Assembly: GCA_002730875.1 (NCBI GenBank)
Contig: PCBI01000019.1
Location: 434,001 to 498,000, forward strand
Reading direction: 5' to 3'
Length of the DNA stretch: 64,000 bases
Source of the DNA: Spirochaetaceae bacterium
GTDB lineage: Bacteria; Spirochaetota; Leptospiria; Leptospirales; Leptonemataceae
The translations under genes were made by a program, and so were the position numbers. The notes under the pieces were generated by a model. That model saw nothing but the letters and a program-made list of their open reading frames with translations. It was not told the origin of the DNA and did not search any database. Below, piece by piece: positions 46,485-56,068 of the stretch (position 1 is its first letter; every line of letters begins with the position of its first letter).

Positions 46485-47588
46485 CTAGTTGTAAGCCGAA
46501 GAATTGAAGTGCAGTTCTTCAGCGCCGTAGACGTCGCAGTCCGTGAGAGCCCGGCGGTTGGGCTCGATAATGCTACCGTCCTTCTTGGTCATTACAGGCT
46601 GATCCCCGCTGGCAAAATAGAAGGAACCGTAATGCATGATGGACTCGAAGTCATAAGCGCCAATGTCGTAAGCGTCCCCGGCAACTTTCTTCGTATACTG
46701 ACTTGAATTGGTCGTACGATCCAGGTAAACATTTACGTATTCATCCCGGTCCAGCCTTGTTTGTTCATGCCAGAGCCCCATTGCATGACCGATTTCATGC
46801 ACAGCCGCTCCAAAGCCACAGTTGGGCGCCAGGTTGATATGCTGGGGCTGAGACGAGATCCGGCCCACGTAGGAATTGCAGCCAGTGTCGTTATCCGTAA
46901 AATAGATATAGTCGGATTGCGAAGACCTTACAACGAAACGAAAGCGGCTACGCTCCTGCCAATGGGCGATGGCCTGGTTGATCTCGTTTACTGTTTCGCC
47001 GGGTAGAGCCGGATTAATCTGATACGGAACTTGAACAAAGCCATTGGAGACAGGCCACCGCCCGCTATCGCTTCCGTCAATGCCGACGCTGAAGTAATAG
47101 TTCTCCGCTGTGTCAGGATATTCAAAAAGCTGATCCGGTGCAAAGATGATGTCGCTTTCCGAAACATAGTTTCCATGATACTCATTTACAGTGATCGGTT
47201 GAACGCCGTATTTGGTGGGCAGATACATTAGCTTTTCTTCGCCCAGACCCTCCAGGGGCTGATCGCCGATGGGATCGTAATGCGGATTGGCGGCTGCATC
47301 GCCAGAAGGCGCATCCGGTGCGGGTAGCGTCCCCCCTTCTTCAATATATCTCTGAAACAGTGTTTCCAGAAGTAGTCCCTGCTGAATATTACAGGCTCCG
47401 CCCCCCGCGTCAAAAAGCTCGAAGAGTATCCATTCCTGGATCAACTGGTCCAGAAGATCTACTTCTTCCTCTTCTTCGCCCTGCAGGGCGGCCAGTTCCT
47501 CGGCGCTACAGTTGAACTGTAGTCCCAGTCCCAGGCTCAATAGGATGGCCAGGGTAATCTTTGCTATGTTTTCTCCAAACTCTTTCAT
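46485..47588 (-). CDS. Astacin-like (M12A) metalloprotease lipoprotein
   Basis: 367 residues from ATG 47588 with GGAG upstream. The lipobox is LGLQFNCSAEE. An acidic pro-like segment (EEEEEVDLLDQLIQ) precedes the enzyme, which has HEIGHAMGLWHEQTRLDRDE and SIMHYGSFYF as Met-turn, with all zinc ligands. The C-terminus (RRALTDCDVYGAEELHFNS) resembles its neighbour's, so the two are duplicates. It is the first gene of the pair. Confidence 0.93.
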   Translation of the reverse strand: MKEFGENIAKITLAILLSLGLGLQFNCSAEELAALQGEEEEEVDLLDQLIQEWILFELFDAGGGACNIQQGLLLETLFQRYIEEGGTLPAPDAPSGDAAANPHYDPIGDQPLEGLGEEKLMYLPTKYGVQPITVNEYHGNYVSESDIIFAPDQLFEYPDTAENYYFSVGIDGSDSGRWPVSNGFVQVPYQINPALPGETVNEINQAIAHWQERSRFRFVVRSSQSDYIYFTDNDTGCNSYVGRISSQPQHINLAPNCGFGAAVHEIGHAMGLWHEQTRLDRDEYVNVYLDRTTNSSQYTKKVAGDAYDIGAYDFESIMHYGSFYFASGDQPVMTKKDGSIIEPNRRALTDCDVYGAEELHFNSSAYN

Positions 47589-47698
47589 GGGTGCACTCCG
47601 GTATTCTCTATGAATAAGACGTCTAATTTGGAATTCCAGTAAAAAACAGTTTCCGGATTCGGACAAGGCAACCGCCGGTCCAGCCTTGATTCAGGGTT

Positions 47699-48343
47699 TT
47701 ACTTCTGTTCTTCCAGAGTAATGGCCTGATTCTCCGAGTATTCTTTGAGAACTTCGTCGGTTACGGCTTTATCGTAGAAATGGCTCACGTCGTAGCTTTT
47801 TCCACAATCATCCGCACAGAGTTTGGGCGAATAGTAGCATCGCTTCAAGACGCCCCGTTCATCCGCCGCCAGGGCCACGTGATTTTTCTCGGGATCCCGG
47901 TGCAGTATTTCTTTTTCGCAGTATTCGTATAGCTCGGCCATGGAAAGACCCGGAAAGCCGCCTTCTCCGCTGAATAAACGTTTCATTCCGTTTGTTGCCA
48001 TCCAGGCTTCTCGAACCTCCACCGCGCGTTTGCCATCTTTGACTCCTACCTTCAGTCGCTTGTAGACTCGGGCGGTGAGTTCTCCTTTTTCGAATCGAGC
48101 CAGCGTTACATAGGTTTCGCCGGTCATACTGCCCTGTACCCGGATATATGTATAGCTTCCGTTCAGTTCATTCTCGGTTTTCTGCCATTGCTGGCGCGAA
48201 TCCGCAAGGGCGGATTCGCTGAAATCCAGCTCCCGGGCTTGTCCGGGGGAATTATCGCAGGTGGCGGAAGAAGTAAGGCCGGTAACGATGGCGGCCAAAA
48301 TCAATATTCTCAGTGCTTTTTGAGTTCCATTCCAGGGTATCAT
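47699..48343 (-). CDS. Putative lipoprotein, unknown function
   Basis: 214 residues from ATG 48343 (AGGAC upstream). The N-terminus ILILAAIVTGLTSSATC has a lipobox-like end (Cys29). The mature part has a beta-strand region (YTYIRVQGSMTGETYVTLARF) and several Cys in a small cluster (KRCYYSPKLCADDCGKSYD), possibly disulfide-linked. It is 110 bases upstream of the first astacin gene. Function not recognised. Confidence 0.65.
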   Translation of the reverse strand: MIPWNGTQKALRILILAAIVTGLTSSATCDNSPGQARELDFSESALADSRQQWQKTENELNGSYTYIRVQGSMTGETYVTLARFEKGELTARVYKRLKVGVKDGKRAVEVREAWMATNGMKRLFSGEGGFPGLSMAELYEYCEKEILHRDPEKNHVALAADERGVLKRCYYSPKLCADDCGKSYDVSHFYDKAVTDEVLKEYSENQAITLEEQK

Positions 48344-48564
48344 ACTAGTCCTAATGAGCAAATTCAGTTCTGACGCCGGTACATTTAGACGGGATGTGGC
48401 CGGTTTTTGCTATCAAAATTCTCTACCGATTGCAAGGAATCTCGCAAATGCTCCGCTGGTACGTGAAACACTGAGATGCAAAGCGCGGAACAACGTTCCG
48501 GACCTGCCCAGCACTTTGAAGTTGCACAATAGCGTCGCCGGCCTGAGGCAAGATTTCTGCGAAA

Positions 48565-51000
48565 TTACTCGTCAGGAGCCCCGCTTTCCGATGCCGGGTT
48601 TCGCAGGTGGCGGGAGTTCAGATAGCCGGACAGTATCTGATGAAACTTGGCCGGCGAAAAGGGCTTTCCAATGAATCCATCGAAGCCCGCTGCATCCAGG
48701 CGAAGCCTGGTTTCATTGCTCACATCGGCAGTAGCGGCAATAATGGGGCCAGTGTATCCTTTGTCGCGTAAGGCGGCAAGAGTGGCGAACCCATCCATCT
48801 CCGGCATATGCAAATCCAGAAGAATGAGGTGCGGATAGTAACCTTCCAGAATTCGCAGAGACTCGGTGCCGCTGGAGGCCTCCAGATACCTTAGATTCCA
48901 CTTTTCCAGAAAACGTCCGGTCAATTTGCGATTGTCCGGGTTGTCGTCTACGATAAGCACCAGTTCCTGGCGAAAGGCTCTGGAATCGTTTACTTCATTG
49001 CCTGCGGCGGCGAAGGCTTCTGAGATTTCTTCTACTTCTGGAGTGCGATAGCGGTCGGGGTCCGGTATTACCGGAAGCGTAAAGGAGAAAGTGGAACCCT
49101 GGCCGGGTTCGCTCTGGACTTTGAGTTCGCCGCCCATAAGTCGGACCAATTCCCGGGAAATGGCCAGACCCAGGCCTGTGCCCTCATGCTTTCGATCGGT
49201 CTGAAAGCTGCCCTGGAAGTAGCTTTCGAATATTTGCGGTATTTGATCGGGACTCATTCCTATGCCGGTATCGCTTACCGATATAATCAGTCCATTCCCC
49301 GGGCTTTCCTTAATCTCCGGTTCCACGTTTACCTTGATTTCGCCTTTGTAGGTGAACTTGATCGCATTACCGATTAGATTGTGCATAACCTGAGCAATTC
49401 TGTGTGAATCGCCCAGATACCGATCCGGCAGCGATTTATCAATCTCCAGTTTCAGGTCCAAACCTTTGCCCGATGCTCTTTCCCTGTGTATCACGACAAC
49501 TCGATTGAGCAACAATCCCAGAGAAAAGGAGCCCTCCTGATAGCGCAGTTTTCCCTGAACCATGCGATTGAAATCCAGAACGTCGTTTACCAGAGTTAAT
49601 AGATGATCGGATGCGGATTGAAGTGTCTCTACATAGTCGGCGGTCCTTGCCGGATCCTTTTCATCTTTCAGCAAGTGGCCTATGTGGACTATGGAGTGGA
49701 GCGGGGTTCGTAGTTCATGGCTCATGCGCGAAAGGAACTCACGGTTATTCCTGGCGGCGGCATCGGCCAGATCCTTTTCTGTTTGCAGTTGCCCCATTTT
49801 CAGATGCACGTTTCTATTCTGCAAGCTGGTGGCCACTGCCTGGCAAAGAATTAGAACAAGTATGGCATCTCCCACCAGATATTCAATAAGAGCCACTTCG
49901 TAGACTCGCAGGAAGTCCACAACTACGGCCAAAAATAGGGCCATCATCCCCGCGAAGATAAAATAGGAGCCTGTGCGACGATAGTAGCTGGCCCGGGAAA
50001 TTACGTAAATACAATAGAAGGTTACTCCAAAGAACACCACCGCATAGTAGTCCAGGGAATAAGACAGAAGCGTCGTGTTTGCGGCCACGGCGAACCCCGA
50101 AAAGAGCACTGCGATGGCGTAGACAACGCGCACCATCGTGCGATGTACGTCTGCGGGAAACATGGTATAAAGGTAATGAAGGGCCGCCGCGATGCTCAAA
50201 AAGTAGGTGATGTACTGTAATCTCAGATAGACTCCATAGGGGAGTCCCGGAAAGAATGAGGCCACCGGTTTTTCGCCTGCCGTCATAATGCGTACCAGGG
50301 CAATGAAGCAGAAAAGAGCCAGGCTAAGGTTGGTTCCCGCCCGACCTTCGAACAGTCCTACCACCGCGAAATAAAGCGCCGTCAGCAACAGCCCGCCGGC
50401 GACCAGCAAATAGCGACTCATTCGGTTCCGATCTAGAGTCTGGATCTGGGCTGGCGTTCCCACCATTACACTGCCAAAAATACCGCCCTTCCTGTGATGG
50501 AAATTTGAGACTTCAATGTGTAGTACCGGGTCCAGCCTTTCGGGAATCAAGACTACAGTGAATGGCGTAGTGTTCGGTACTGAATCTTTTTCGGTTTTGC
50601 CGGTTCGACCCTGACACTGGACCTTTCTGCCCTCCAGATAGATGCACGATTCGGTCATCACTTCGGTGAATCTCAAAGCAAAAGGATCAAGGCTATTCAG
50701 CTGGAGCTTGAGTTGATACAGCCCTTTCCTGTGAACAGAGTCCTTCTGGCTACTGAACAACTCTTCAGACCAGGTGCCGGGAACGGAAATGGTGCGAGCA
50801 TCCTGGTAGGCTTCGGAAGATGGGGCTGCATGGGGCACGAAATCCCAGAAGCCGTGCAGAGTCAGGGGACCCGAATTCTGCAAAGTAAGGCGCTTGAGCG
50901 TAGCTTCGCCATCTACTACAGGAATGTCCGGAGTGGCCCGGCTGCAGGAAAAAAGGAAAACCAGGACAAAGGGAAAGAGGAAACCGAAGCGGGAGGCCAT
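48565..51000 (-). CDS. 7TMR-DISM hybrid histidine kinase
   Basis: 811 residues from ATG 51000; ATG 51051 is in frame and also possible. The start encodes MASRFGFLFPFVLVFLFSC, so the protein may be lipidated before its sensor. An extracytoplasmic 7TMR-DISMED2-like domain (about 30-190) and seven membrane helices (about 200-390) follow. The kinase has HisKA FLSRMSHELRTPLHS with the phospho-His, HATPase N, G1 and G2 boxes (NLIGNAIKF, DTGIGMS, GTGLGLAIS) and a C-terminal receiver with DDNPDN and acceptor Asp in LILLDLHMPEMDG. It probably senses an envelope ligand. Confidence 0.92.
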   Translation of the reverse strand: MASRFGFLFPFVLVFLFSCSRATPDIPVVDGEATLKRLTLQNSGPLTLHGFWDFVPHAAPSSEAYQDARTISVPGTWSEELFSSQKDSVHRKGLYQLKLQLNSLDPFALRFTEVMTESCIYLEGRKVQCQGRTGKTEKDSVPNTTPFTVVLIPERLDPVLHIEVSNFHHRKGGIFGSVMVGTPAQIQTLDRNRMSRYLLVAGGLLLTALYFAVVGLFEGRAGTNLSLALFCFIALVRIMTAGEKPVASFFPGLPYGVYLRLQYITYFLSIAAALHYLYTMFPADVHRTMVRVVYAIAVLFSGFAVAANTTLLSYSLDYYAVVFFGVTFYCIYVISRASYYRRTGSYFIFAGMMALFLAVVVDFLRVYEVALIEYLVGDAILVLILCQAVATSLQNRNVHLKMGQLQTEKDLADAAARNNREFLSRMSHELRTPLHSIVHIGHLLKDEKDPARTADYVETLQSASDHLLTLVNDVLDFNRMVQGKLRYQEGSFSLGLLLNRVVVIHRERASGKGLDLKLEIDKSLPDRYLGDSHRIAQVMHNLIGNAIKFTYKGEIKVNVEPEIKESPGNGLIISVSDTGIGMSPDQIPQIFESYFQGSFQTDRKHEGTGLGLAISRELVRLMGGELKVQSEPGQGSTFSFTLPVIPDPDRYRTPEVEEISEAFAAAGNEVNDSRAFRQELVLIVDDNPDNRKLTGRFLEKWNLRYLEASSGTESLRILEGYYPHLILLDLHMPEMDGFATLAALRDKGYTGPIIAATADVSNETRLRLDAAGFDGFIGKPFSPAKFHQILSGYLNSRHLRNPASESGAPDE

Positions 51001-51069
51001 GCGGAGCGTACCCGTATCCGAATCGCTTTTTAGTTTGCGGATTAACTCCATGGGATTAAACAATGTTCT

Positions 51070-51771
51070 GTGTCGCTACGCAAGAGGGTGTACATCTGGT
51101 GGTTAGCATTGTCTATGTTGTTGTTGGGCGCAGGTCTGTACGCAAGCTACTTCTGGGTTTCCTACTCGGTCAGAAGCAGAATTTTTGATTCCTGGGCAGA
51201 GTTACCGGTGAATCGTGTAGGACTGGTTCTGGGCACATCCAGATATGTGAGGGGCGGCCAGCGAAATCTTTTCTTCATCTATCGAATGGAAGCGGCCAGC
51301 GAATTGTACAGGCGAGGGAAAATCGACTACATTCTTGTCAGTGGGGATAACAGCACGGAAAGCTATAATGAACCCAGGGCGATGAAAGAGGCTCTGATGG
51401 AGCGAGGCGTTCCTTCCCATCGCGTGATCATGGATTTCGCGGGTTTTCGAACGCTGGATTCGGTAGTGCGCGCCCGCCAGGTTTTTGGTCAGAGTTCGCT
51501 CACCGTGATTTCGCAGCGGTTTCATAATGAAAGGGCGGTGCTGATTGGGCTGCATAACGGTATCGACATGGTGGGCTACAATGCCAGGGACGTTTATGCG
51601 GGTCAGGGCTGGAAGCCCTACGTGCGCGAGATTCCAGCCCGGGCTCTGGTGCTTGTGGATCTATTTCTTCTGGGAACAAATCCAAGATTTCTGGGCGAGC
51701 CCATTTCCATCCCGCCTTCCATAGATGAGAGCCTCTCAAATGAGGATGAGAACGCAACCTTTGTGAAATAA
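51070..51771 (+). CDS. SanA-like DUF218-domain membrane protein
   Basis: 233 residues with a GTG start at 51070, 69 bases from the divergent kinase start. One N-terminal membrane helix (IWWLALSMLLLGAGLYASYF) leads to a DUF218/SanA-type domain: VGLVLGTSRYVRGGQRNLFFIYRMEAA, IDYILVSGDN and HRVIMDFAGFRTLDSVVRAR. SanA-like proteins are tied to envelope integrity and vancomycin sensitivity in enterics. The pairing with an envelope-sensing kinase fits such a role. Confidence 0.85.
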   Translation: MSLRKRVYIWWLALSMLLLGAGLYASYFWVSYSVRSRIFDSWAELPVNRVGLVLGTSRYVRGGQRNLFFIYRMEAASELYRRGKIDYILVSGDNSTESYNEPRAMKEALMERGVPSHRVIMDFAGFRTLDSVVRARQVFGQSSLTVISQRFHNERAVLIGLHNGIDMVGYNARDVYAGQGWKPYVREIPARALVLVDLFLLGTNPRFLGEPISIPPSIDESLSNEDENATFVK

Positions 51772-51803
51772 TTTCGTCCAATGGTGGGTTGCTCTGATGA
51801 TGC

Positions 51804-51914
51804 ATGGATTATCCAGAATACGGGCCCATGAGTTCCGGTGTGCAATCCGAAATCGATCTGGTTGCTCGCGAAACGGAGCGGCGACTCTACGATTTGGCCA
51901 GTGACACAAGATGA
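51804..51914 (+). CDS. Candidate 36-residue small protein
   Basis: An ATG at 51804 opens a frame of MDYPEYGPMSSGVQ then SEIDLVARETERRLYDLASD, ending at 51914. The second half looks like an amphipathic helix. No ribosome-binding site precedes it; ATG 51828 is a shorter option. It lies between the SanA-like and thioredoxin-fold genes. Low confidence. Confidence 0.2.
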   Translation: MDYPEYGPMSSGVQSEIDLVARETERRLYDLASDTR

Positions 51915-51951
51915 TTATCGGTAACTGAATATGATGGAAAGGAGATGTGAT

Positions 51952-53064
51952 ATGTTAAAACGACTGATTTGCTCCGGGTTGCTTTTCGCGGCCGTTGGAT
52001 TGAATGCGCAGCAATTGCCTGGCGACTTTGAATTGCCGAATAGCTCCCTGGAAATGGCGCCAGGAGGCTCCGCCGAGGTGTCGCTGAACCTGAAGCTTCC
52101 GGATAAGCATCATATTTACTTGCGACATGCTTCTTCCATGAGTTTCAATATTGTTACGTCATTTAGCATTCCGGAGGATCAGGGCTTCGGCGTGGAAGTG
52201 CAGAAGGCCCCTGAAGGCGAGAAATATGAAACCGACTACATTTTGCGGGGTAAGGGCAGGGATAAGATCTCCGGAACATACAGGCTGACTGTATTTGAAC
52301 AAAAAGGGCGCAGTCCGGGAAATCGCACCTATGCGGTTCCGCTGCTTATAAAGACCCAGATGTGCAATTCGGCCACCAATGTGTGCTACCGGCCGCAGGA
52401 ATTCAAGAAACTGCTCCGAATCAAAGTTACCGGAGACAAAGTCAGTGTGAACTTTCGCTCCACTTCAAGTATTGATTGGGTGACCTCCTACGATCAAGCT
52501 TTTCAGAAGGCCCGCGCCTCCGGAAAGAACGTATTTGTGGTTATTACAGCGCCGGACTGGTGCGGGTACTGCCGCTACCTGGAAAGGGACGTATTCGCCA
52601 AGAGCTCGGTGGCCCAGGCTCTGAATTCAGGCTTTGTGGCTCTGCGAATCCTGGATACCAATAGCGATAAAAGCAAATTCCAGTTCAGCGGCTACCCAAC
52701 CATGAAAGTGGCGGACCCTTCGGGGAAAATCATCAAGGATGGGGGCATCGGCAGAAACGAGGATAGTTTCCTTACGGCCATTGCTCCATTCGCAAAAACG
52801 GAAGATACGGATGCGCCGGACATTATTGGTAGCGACGAGTACAAAGCCGTAATTCAGACCAGAATCTACAAGGAAGGGCAGAACTGGATACTGGAGACTC
52901 CTTTGACGGGCAAAGAGGTCTACCAGGAAGCCAGGCGCGATGCAAAGTACATTATTCTGAAGCATTCTTCAAAAAATGAATTCCTGGCTGTTCCTCTGCA
53001 GGGGGAGCAGGGATTTTTCCATAACGGTAGCAAATGGATTCCAGCCTTTAAGCTGGATGACTGA
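51952..53064 (+). CDS. Exported thioredoxin-fold protein with DsbD-N-like domain
   Basis: 370 residues from ATG 51952, fixed by AAAGGAGATG 5-12 bases upstream. A signal peptide (GLLFAAVGLNAQQLP) precedes a beta-rich domain at about 25-165 resembling the DsbD N-terminal domain, with QMCNSATNVCYRP holding a Cys pair. A thioredoxin fold at about 180-290 has W203-C-G-Y-C207 and a cis-Pro in GYPTMKV. The last 80 residues are extra. It should act as a periplasmic thiol reductase or disulfide handler. It is followed by a hairpin terminator. Confidence 0.85.
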   Translation: MLKRLICSGLLFAAVGLNAQQLPGDFELPNSSLEMAPGGSAEVSLNLKLPDKHHIYLRHASSMSFNIVTSFSIPEDQGFGVEVQKAPEGEKYETDYILRGKGRDKISGTYRLTVFEQKGRSPGNRTYAVPLLIKTQMCNSATNVCYRPQEFKKLLRIKVTGDKVSVNFRSTSSIDWVTSYDQAFQKARASGKNVFVVITAPDWCGYCRYLERDVFAKSSVAQALNSGFVALRILDTNSDKSKFQFSGYPTMKVADPSGKIIKDGGIGRNEDSFLTAIAPFAKTEDTDAPDIIGSDEYKAVIQTRIYKEGQNWILETPLTGKEVYQEARRDAKYIILKHSSKNEFLAVPLQGEQGFFHNGSKWIPAFKLDD

Positions 53065-53083
53065 GGCGACGCATCTTTCCTCC

Positions 53084-53120
53084 AATCCGGTAGCCCCGGC
53101 GGGCTGCCGGATTCTTGCCT
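53084..53120. terminator. Probable terminator after the thioredoxin-fold gene
   Basis: AATCCGG-T-AGCCC and GGGCT-G-CCGGATT form a 12-pair stem with one mismatch around CGGC (53084-53113), followed by the interrupted T-rich CTTGCCTTTCTTT. It lies 19 bases after the stop and before the convergent kinase gene's end. Confidence 0.65.
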
Positions 53121-53243
53121 TTCTTTGTGACGGCGTCTGATCTGCGCAGCCTGTTGTGCGAAGCTTGTTGCGCGATGTTTGTCTGATCAGGCTGGGCGGA
53201 CGCTCGCCAGAGTATCCAATCATTGAAAGAGTCTTGCCTTCTA

Positions 53244-55184
53244 TCAGCTACTGGTCGTCCGGCTGTAGACTTCGCTTCCGCTACCTTCGAGAACAGAAGC
53301 TATAGCCCGAATGAGCTTGTTCTTGCTGAATGGTTTGGTTAGATGCAATGAAAATCCGGCATCTCGGGTTCGCTGAAAGTCTTCGTCCGTTCCGTAAGCC
53401 GTTAGCGCGATTAAAGGCGGTAGTTTCCTTTCGGACAGACTAAACCGTCGGCGCAGTTCCTGGGCCACCTGGATCCCGTCTAACTCGGGCATAGAAATAT
53501 CGAGCAGTATAACGTCGTAATCGTTGGATTGAACCTTGTCCAGCGCCTGGAGACCATCTTCGGCAAATTGTAGCTCCCAGCTTGTGCGTTCCAGGAAGCG
53601 ATTGAGGAGAATTCGATTCTCCGGGGCGTCTTCGGCCAGAAGCAGCCTTAAAGGAACGGAGGAAATGTGGCCCAGGGGATCTTCGCTGGAGCCTTCGCTT
53701 TCTGGTAGCGATTCCCGGTGCTCAAGGACGACCTGAATCTTGAATTGCGAACCGTTTCCCGGTTCGCTTTCCAGAAAGATTTCTCCATCCATCTCTTTTA
53801 GAAGTAGCTGAGCTATGGAAAGACCCAGGCCTGCTCCTTTGCTCCGTTCCGGACCCATGTCCAGATGAACGAATCGGTCGAAGATGCGCTTCTGTTCGGC
53901 TACCGGTACGCCTGGTCCGCTATCTTCCACCAGCACCGTGATGACCCGGTGGTTGCTTCCAGAAGGACTGGAGTGGATTTCCACATGAACGGATCCTTCG
54001 CCGGTGTACCGTATGGCGTTGGAAATCAGGTTACCGATGATTTGCATCAGCCTGGACTCATCTCCCAGATAGTAGCCCTGGCATTGGCCGGAAACATCCA
54101 GGCTAAAGCGCAACCCTTTGGTCTTTGCTTCCGGATAATACAGCGATTTAAGCGAATGAGCCATACTTGCCAGGGAAAACCAGCGGTACCTGAGTTGAAC
54201 CTGGCCCGCTTCCAGTCTGGAGACATCCAGAAGATCATTTATGATATTCAGCAGGTTATGGGCGGATCGGTCTACCATCTCCAGCATTTCCCGCTGGGAA
54301 TCGTCGCATCCATCCAGAAGAACTTCGGTGAGTCCCAGGATTCCGTGGATGGGAGTGCGGATATCATGGCTCATGTTGGCTATGAATTCGCTTTTTGCCT
54401 GGCTGGCTTTCTCGGCCAGCAAACGGGCTCGCAGTATTTCCTGTTCTCGCTGCACATCCTGACCCACATCCCTGGATATGGTTTGAATACCGGTAATATT
54501 ACCCGCTGGATCTGTAATCGGATAAGAGGTGGTCTGTAGCCAGATATAATGTCCATCCTTTCGCCGAATGCGATATCTGATCCCGGTTTCTACTCGCCCT
54601 TCCTGAACAGGGATATGGCTCATCTCTCGGATTCGCTTCGCATCCTGGGGATGAAATAGATCGTAAGGACTTCTTCCAATTAGCTCATGGGCTTCGTACC
54701 CAAGCATTCTTCGCGCCGCTGGATTCACATATTCGTAGGCTCCATCAGGTCGATGAAAGCAAATCATATCGGTGGAGTTCTCTATGATCTTGCGGTATAT
54801 CTGGTCTTTCTTGATTCGATCTGTGATATCGGAAAAGCTGGCAACGGCGCTTTTGAGGTTTCCCTGCTCGTCCAGTTCCGGCGCCGCGCTTACGGATAGC
54901 CACTTGAGCTCCCTCGTATGAGGATCGGTAATTCCATGAACCACATCCTTCACCGGACGTAACTCGGTCATGGCAATGGCCAGGGGCAGCGCCGCCGGAT
55001 CCATGGGCTTGCCGTCCAGGCCGATCTGGCCGAAATCGGTACTCTGAAAATAGGTATGGGTTAACTCATTCAAGCTCAGATGCAAAATCTGGCAGGCCAT
55101 CTCGTTGGCAAAGGTGATCTCGCCCTTCAGGTTCACCCGCACGAATCCGGTGGGAATTACACTCAGTAGTTGTTCCATGGCCAT
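53244..55184 (-). CDS. PAS-PAS hybrid histidine kinase
   Basis: 646 residues from ATG 55184 (ATG 55178 also possible); the frame to 55316 is less likely. Two PAS domains (about 5-115 and 125-240; the second has YEYVNPAARRMLGYE and PAC-like LQTTSYPI) precede the kinase core, with HisKA FIANMSHDIRTPIHGI, HATPase NLISNAIRYTGEGS, EDSGPGVP and GAGLGLSIA, and a receiver: LLLAEDAPENR and VILLDISMPELDG. It has no membrane segment, so it is cytoplasmic. The signal of the PAS domains is unknown. Confidence 0.92.
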   Translation of the reverse strand: MAMEQLLSVIPTGFVRVNLKGEITFANEMACQILHLSLNELTHTYFQSTDFGQIGLDGKPMDPAALPLAIAMTELRPVKDVVHGITDPHTRELKWLSVSAAPELDEQGNLKSAVASFSDITDRIKKDQIYRKIIENSTDMICFHRPDGAYEYVNPAARRMLGYEAHELIGRSPYDLFHPQDAKRIREMSHIPVQEGRVETGIRYRIRRKDGHYIWLQTTSYPITDPAGNITGIQTISRDVGQDVQREQEILRARLLAEKASQAKSEFIANMSHDIRTPIHGILGLTEVLLDGCDDSQREMLEMVDRSAHNLLNIINDLLDVSRLEAGQVQLRYRWFSLASMAHSLKSLYYPEAKTKGLRFSLDVSGQCQGYYLGDESRLMQIIGNLISNAIRYTGEGSVHVEIHSSPSGSNHRVITVLVEDSGPGVPVAEQKRIFDRFVHLDMGPERSKGAGLGLSIAQLLLKEMDGEIFLESEPGNGSQFKIQVVLEHRESLPESEGSSEDPLGHISSVPLRLLLAEDAPENRILLNRFLERTSWELQFAEDGLQALDKVQSNDYDVILLDISMPELDGIQVAQELRRRFSLSERKLPPLIALTAYGTDEDFQRTRDAGFSLHLTKPFSKNKLIRAIASVLEGSGSEVYSRTTSS

Positions 55185-55342
55185 TCGGTTATCATGGAAT
55201 AGGACGACGGAAGATCCAAAATCATGGTAAGCCCCGGTTAAAAACGCCCGTTTTTTTGGAGGGATCCGGCAAAGAGACCTGGCATCTACCAGAACCGGAG
55301 CCGAATTCAGCCCCAATGGTGCCCTCCGTGGGTTCGGGCAGA

Positions 55343-55933
55343 TTAAAGAGCTGGTTTGTTTCTATCCCCCGCGTTCTCTACCTCCAGGGGCAAAACGTCG
55401 AAGGAATCGATCCAATCCAGGTTTCTTTGAGCCGCGACGCGGAACTGAAACTCACGATATAGATCCCGGGCCCGCACAATATCCTCCACCGAACGGGACA
55501 TCTGGCTGGCGGCGCGAAGAATCTGCACGGCTTCCTCGAACCGATGGCGTGAAATTCGACGCTCGGCTTCCAGAAACTGACGTATGGAAATGAAGAAGAT
55601 CAGTCGGTTATGGACGATGGTTTTTCGGTTCTTTGGATGGGGCGGGTAGAGTTCACGCACCACCCCGAAGGCATACTGCAGAAAGTAGTCCGGGTTTTCG
55701 AGTAACTCCTTCCGCTCTTGCAGAGTGAAGCTTTCCAGGTAGAGTCTGAATAGCGCAATGCGGGCCGCTTTCTGGGCCCCGTAGGTTTCTCGGGCCACCC
55801 TGTAGATATTACTCTCAATGGCTGTATCTACAAATATGGACCACCCCAGAACGCTGTTTGAAATTACTTCAGTGTATAATTCTACTTCCGTTCTCGCATC
55901 CAGTTGGTCTGGCTCTTCGTCTCCCTGTATCAT
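55343..55933 (-). CDS. Hypothetical helical protein
   Basis: 196 residues. ATG 55933 has GGAGG 6 bases upstream, which supports it strongly. The protein is almost fully helical (about ten amphipathic segments, for example FRLYLESFTLQERKELLENP and RHRFEEAVQILRAASQMSR) with no signal or membrane helix, and looks TPR-like in places. No family recognised. It is 158 bases upstream of the PAS-PAS kinase gene on the same strand and could be its partner. Confidence 0.7.
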   Translation of the reverse strand: MIQGDEEPDQLDARTEVELYTEVISNSVLGWSIFVDTAIESNIYRVARETYGAQKAARIALFRLYLESFTLQERKELLENPDYFLQYAFGVVRELYPPHPKNRKTIVHNRLIFFISIRQFLEAERRISRHRFEEAVQILRAASQMSRSVEDIVRARDLYREFQFRVAAQRNLDWIDSFDVLPLEVENAGDRNKPAL

Positions 55934-56068
55934 TTTCGCCTCCGTCGCACTTCCAGAGTAAGCCTATTTCCCGAAACGTTTCAAGCGATTTTTTGTCCAG
56001 GGCCAGAAAGTGCGCTCCGAACCCCATCTAACGCCGTCAGATTGACCCGGGTAGAGGCGAAAAGCGCC

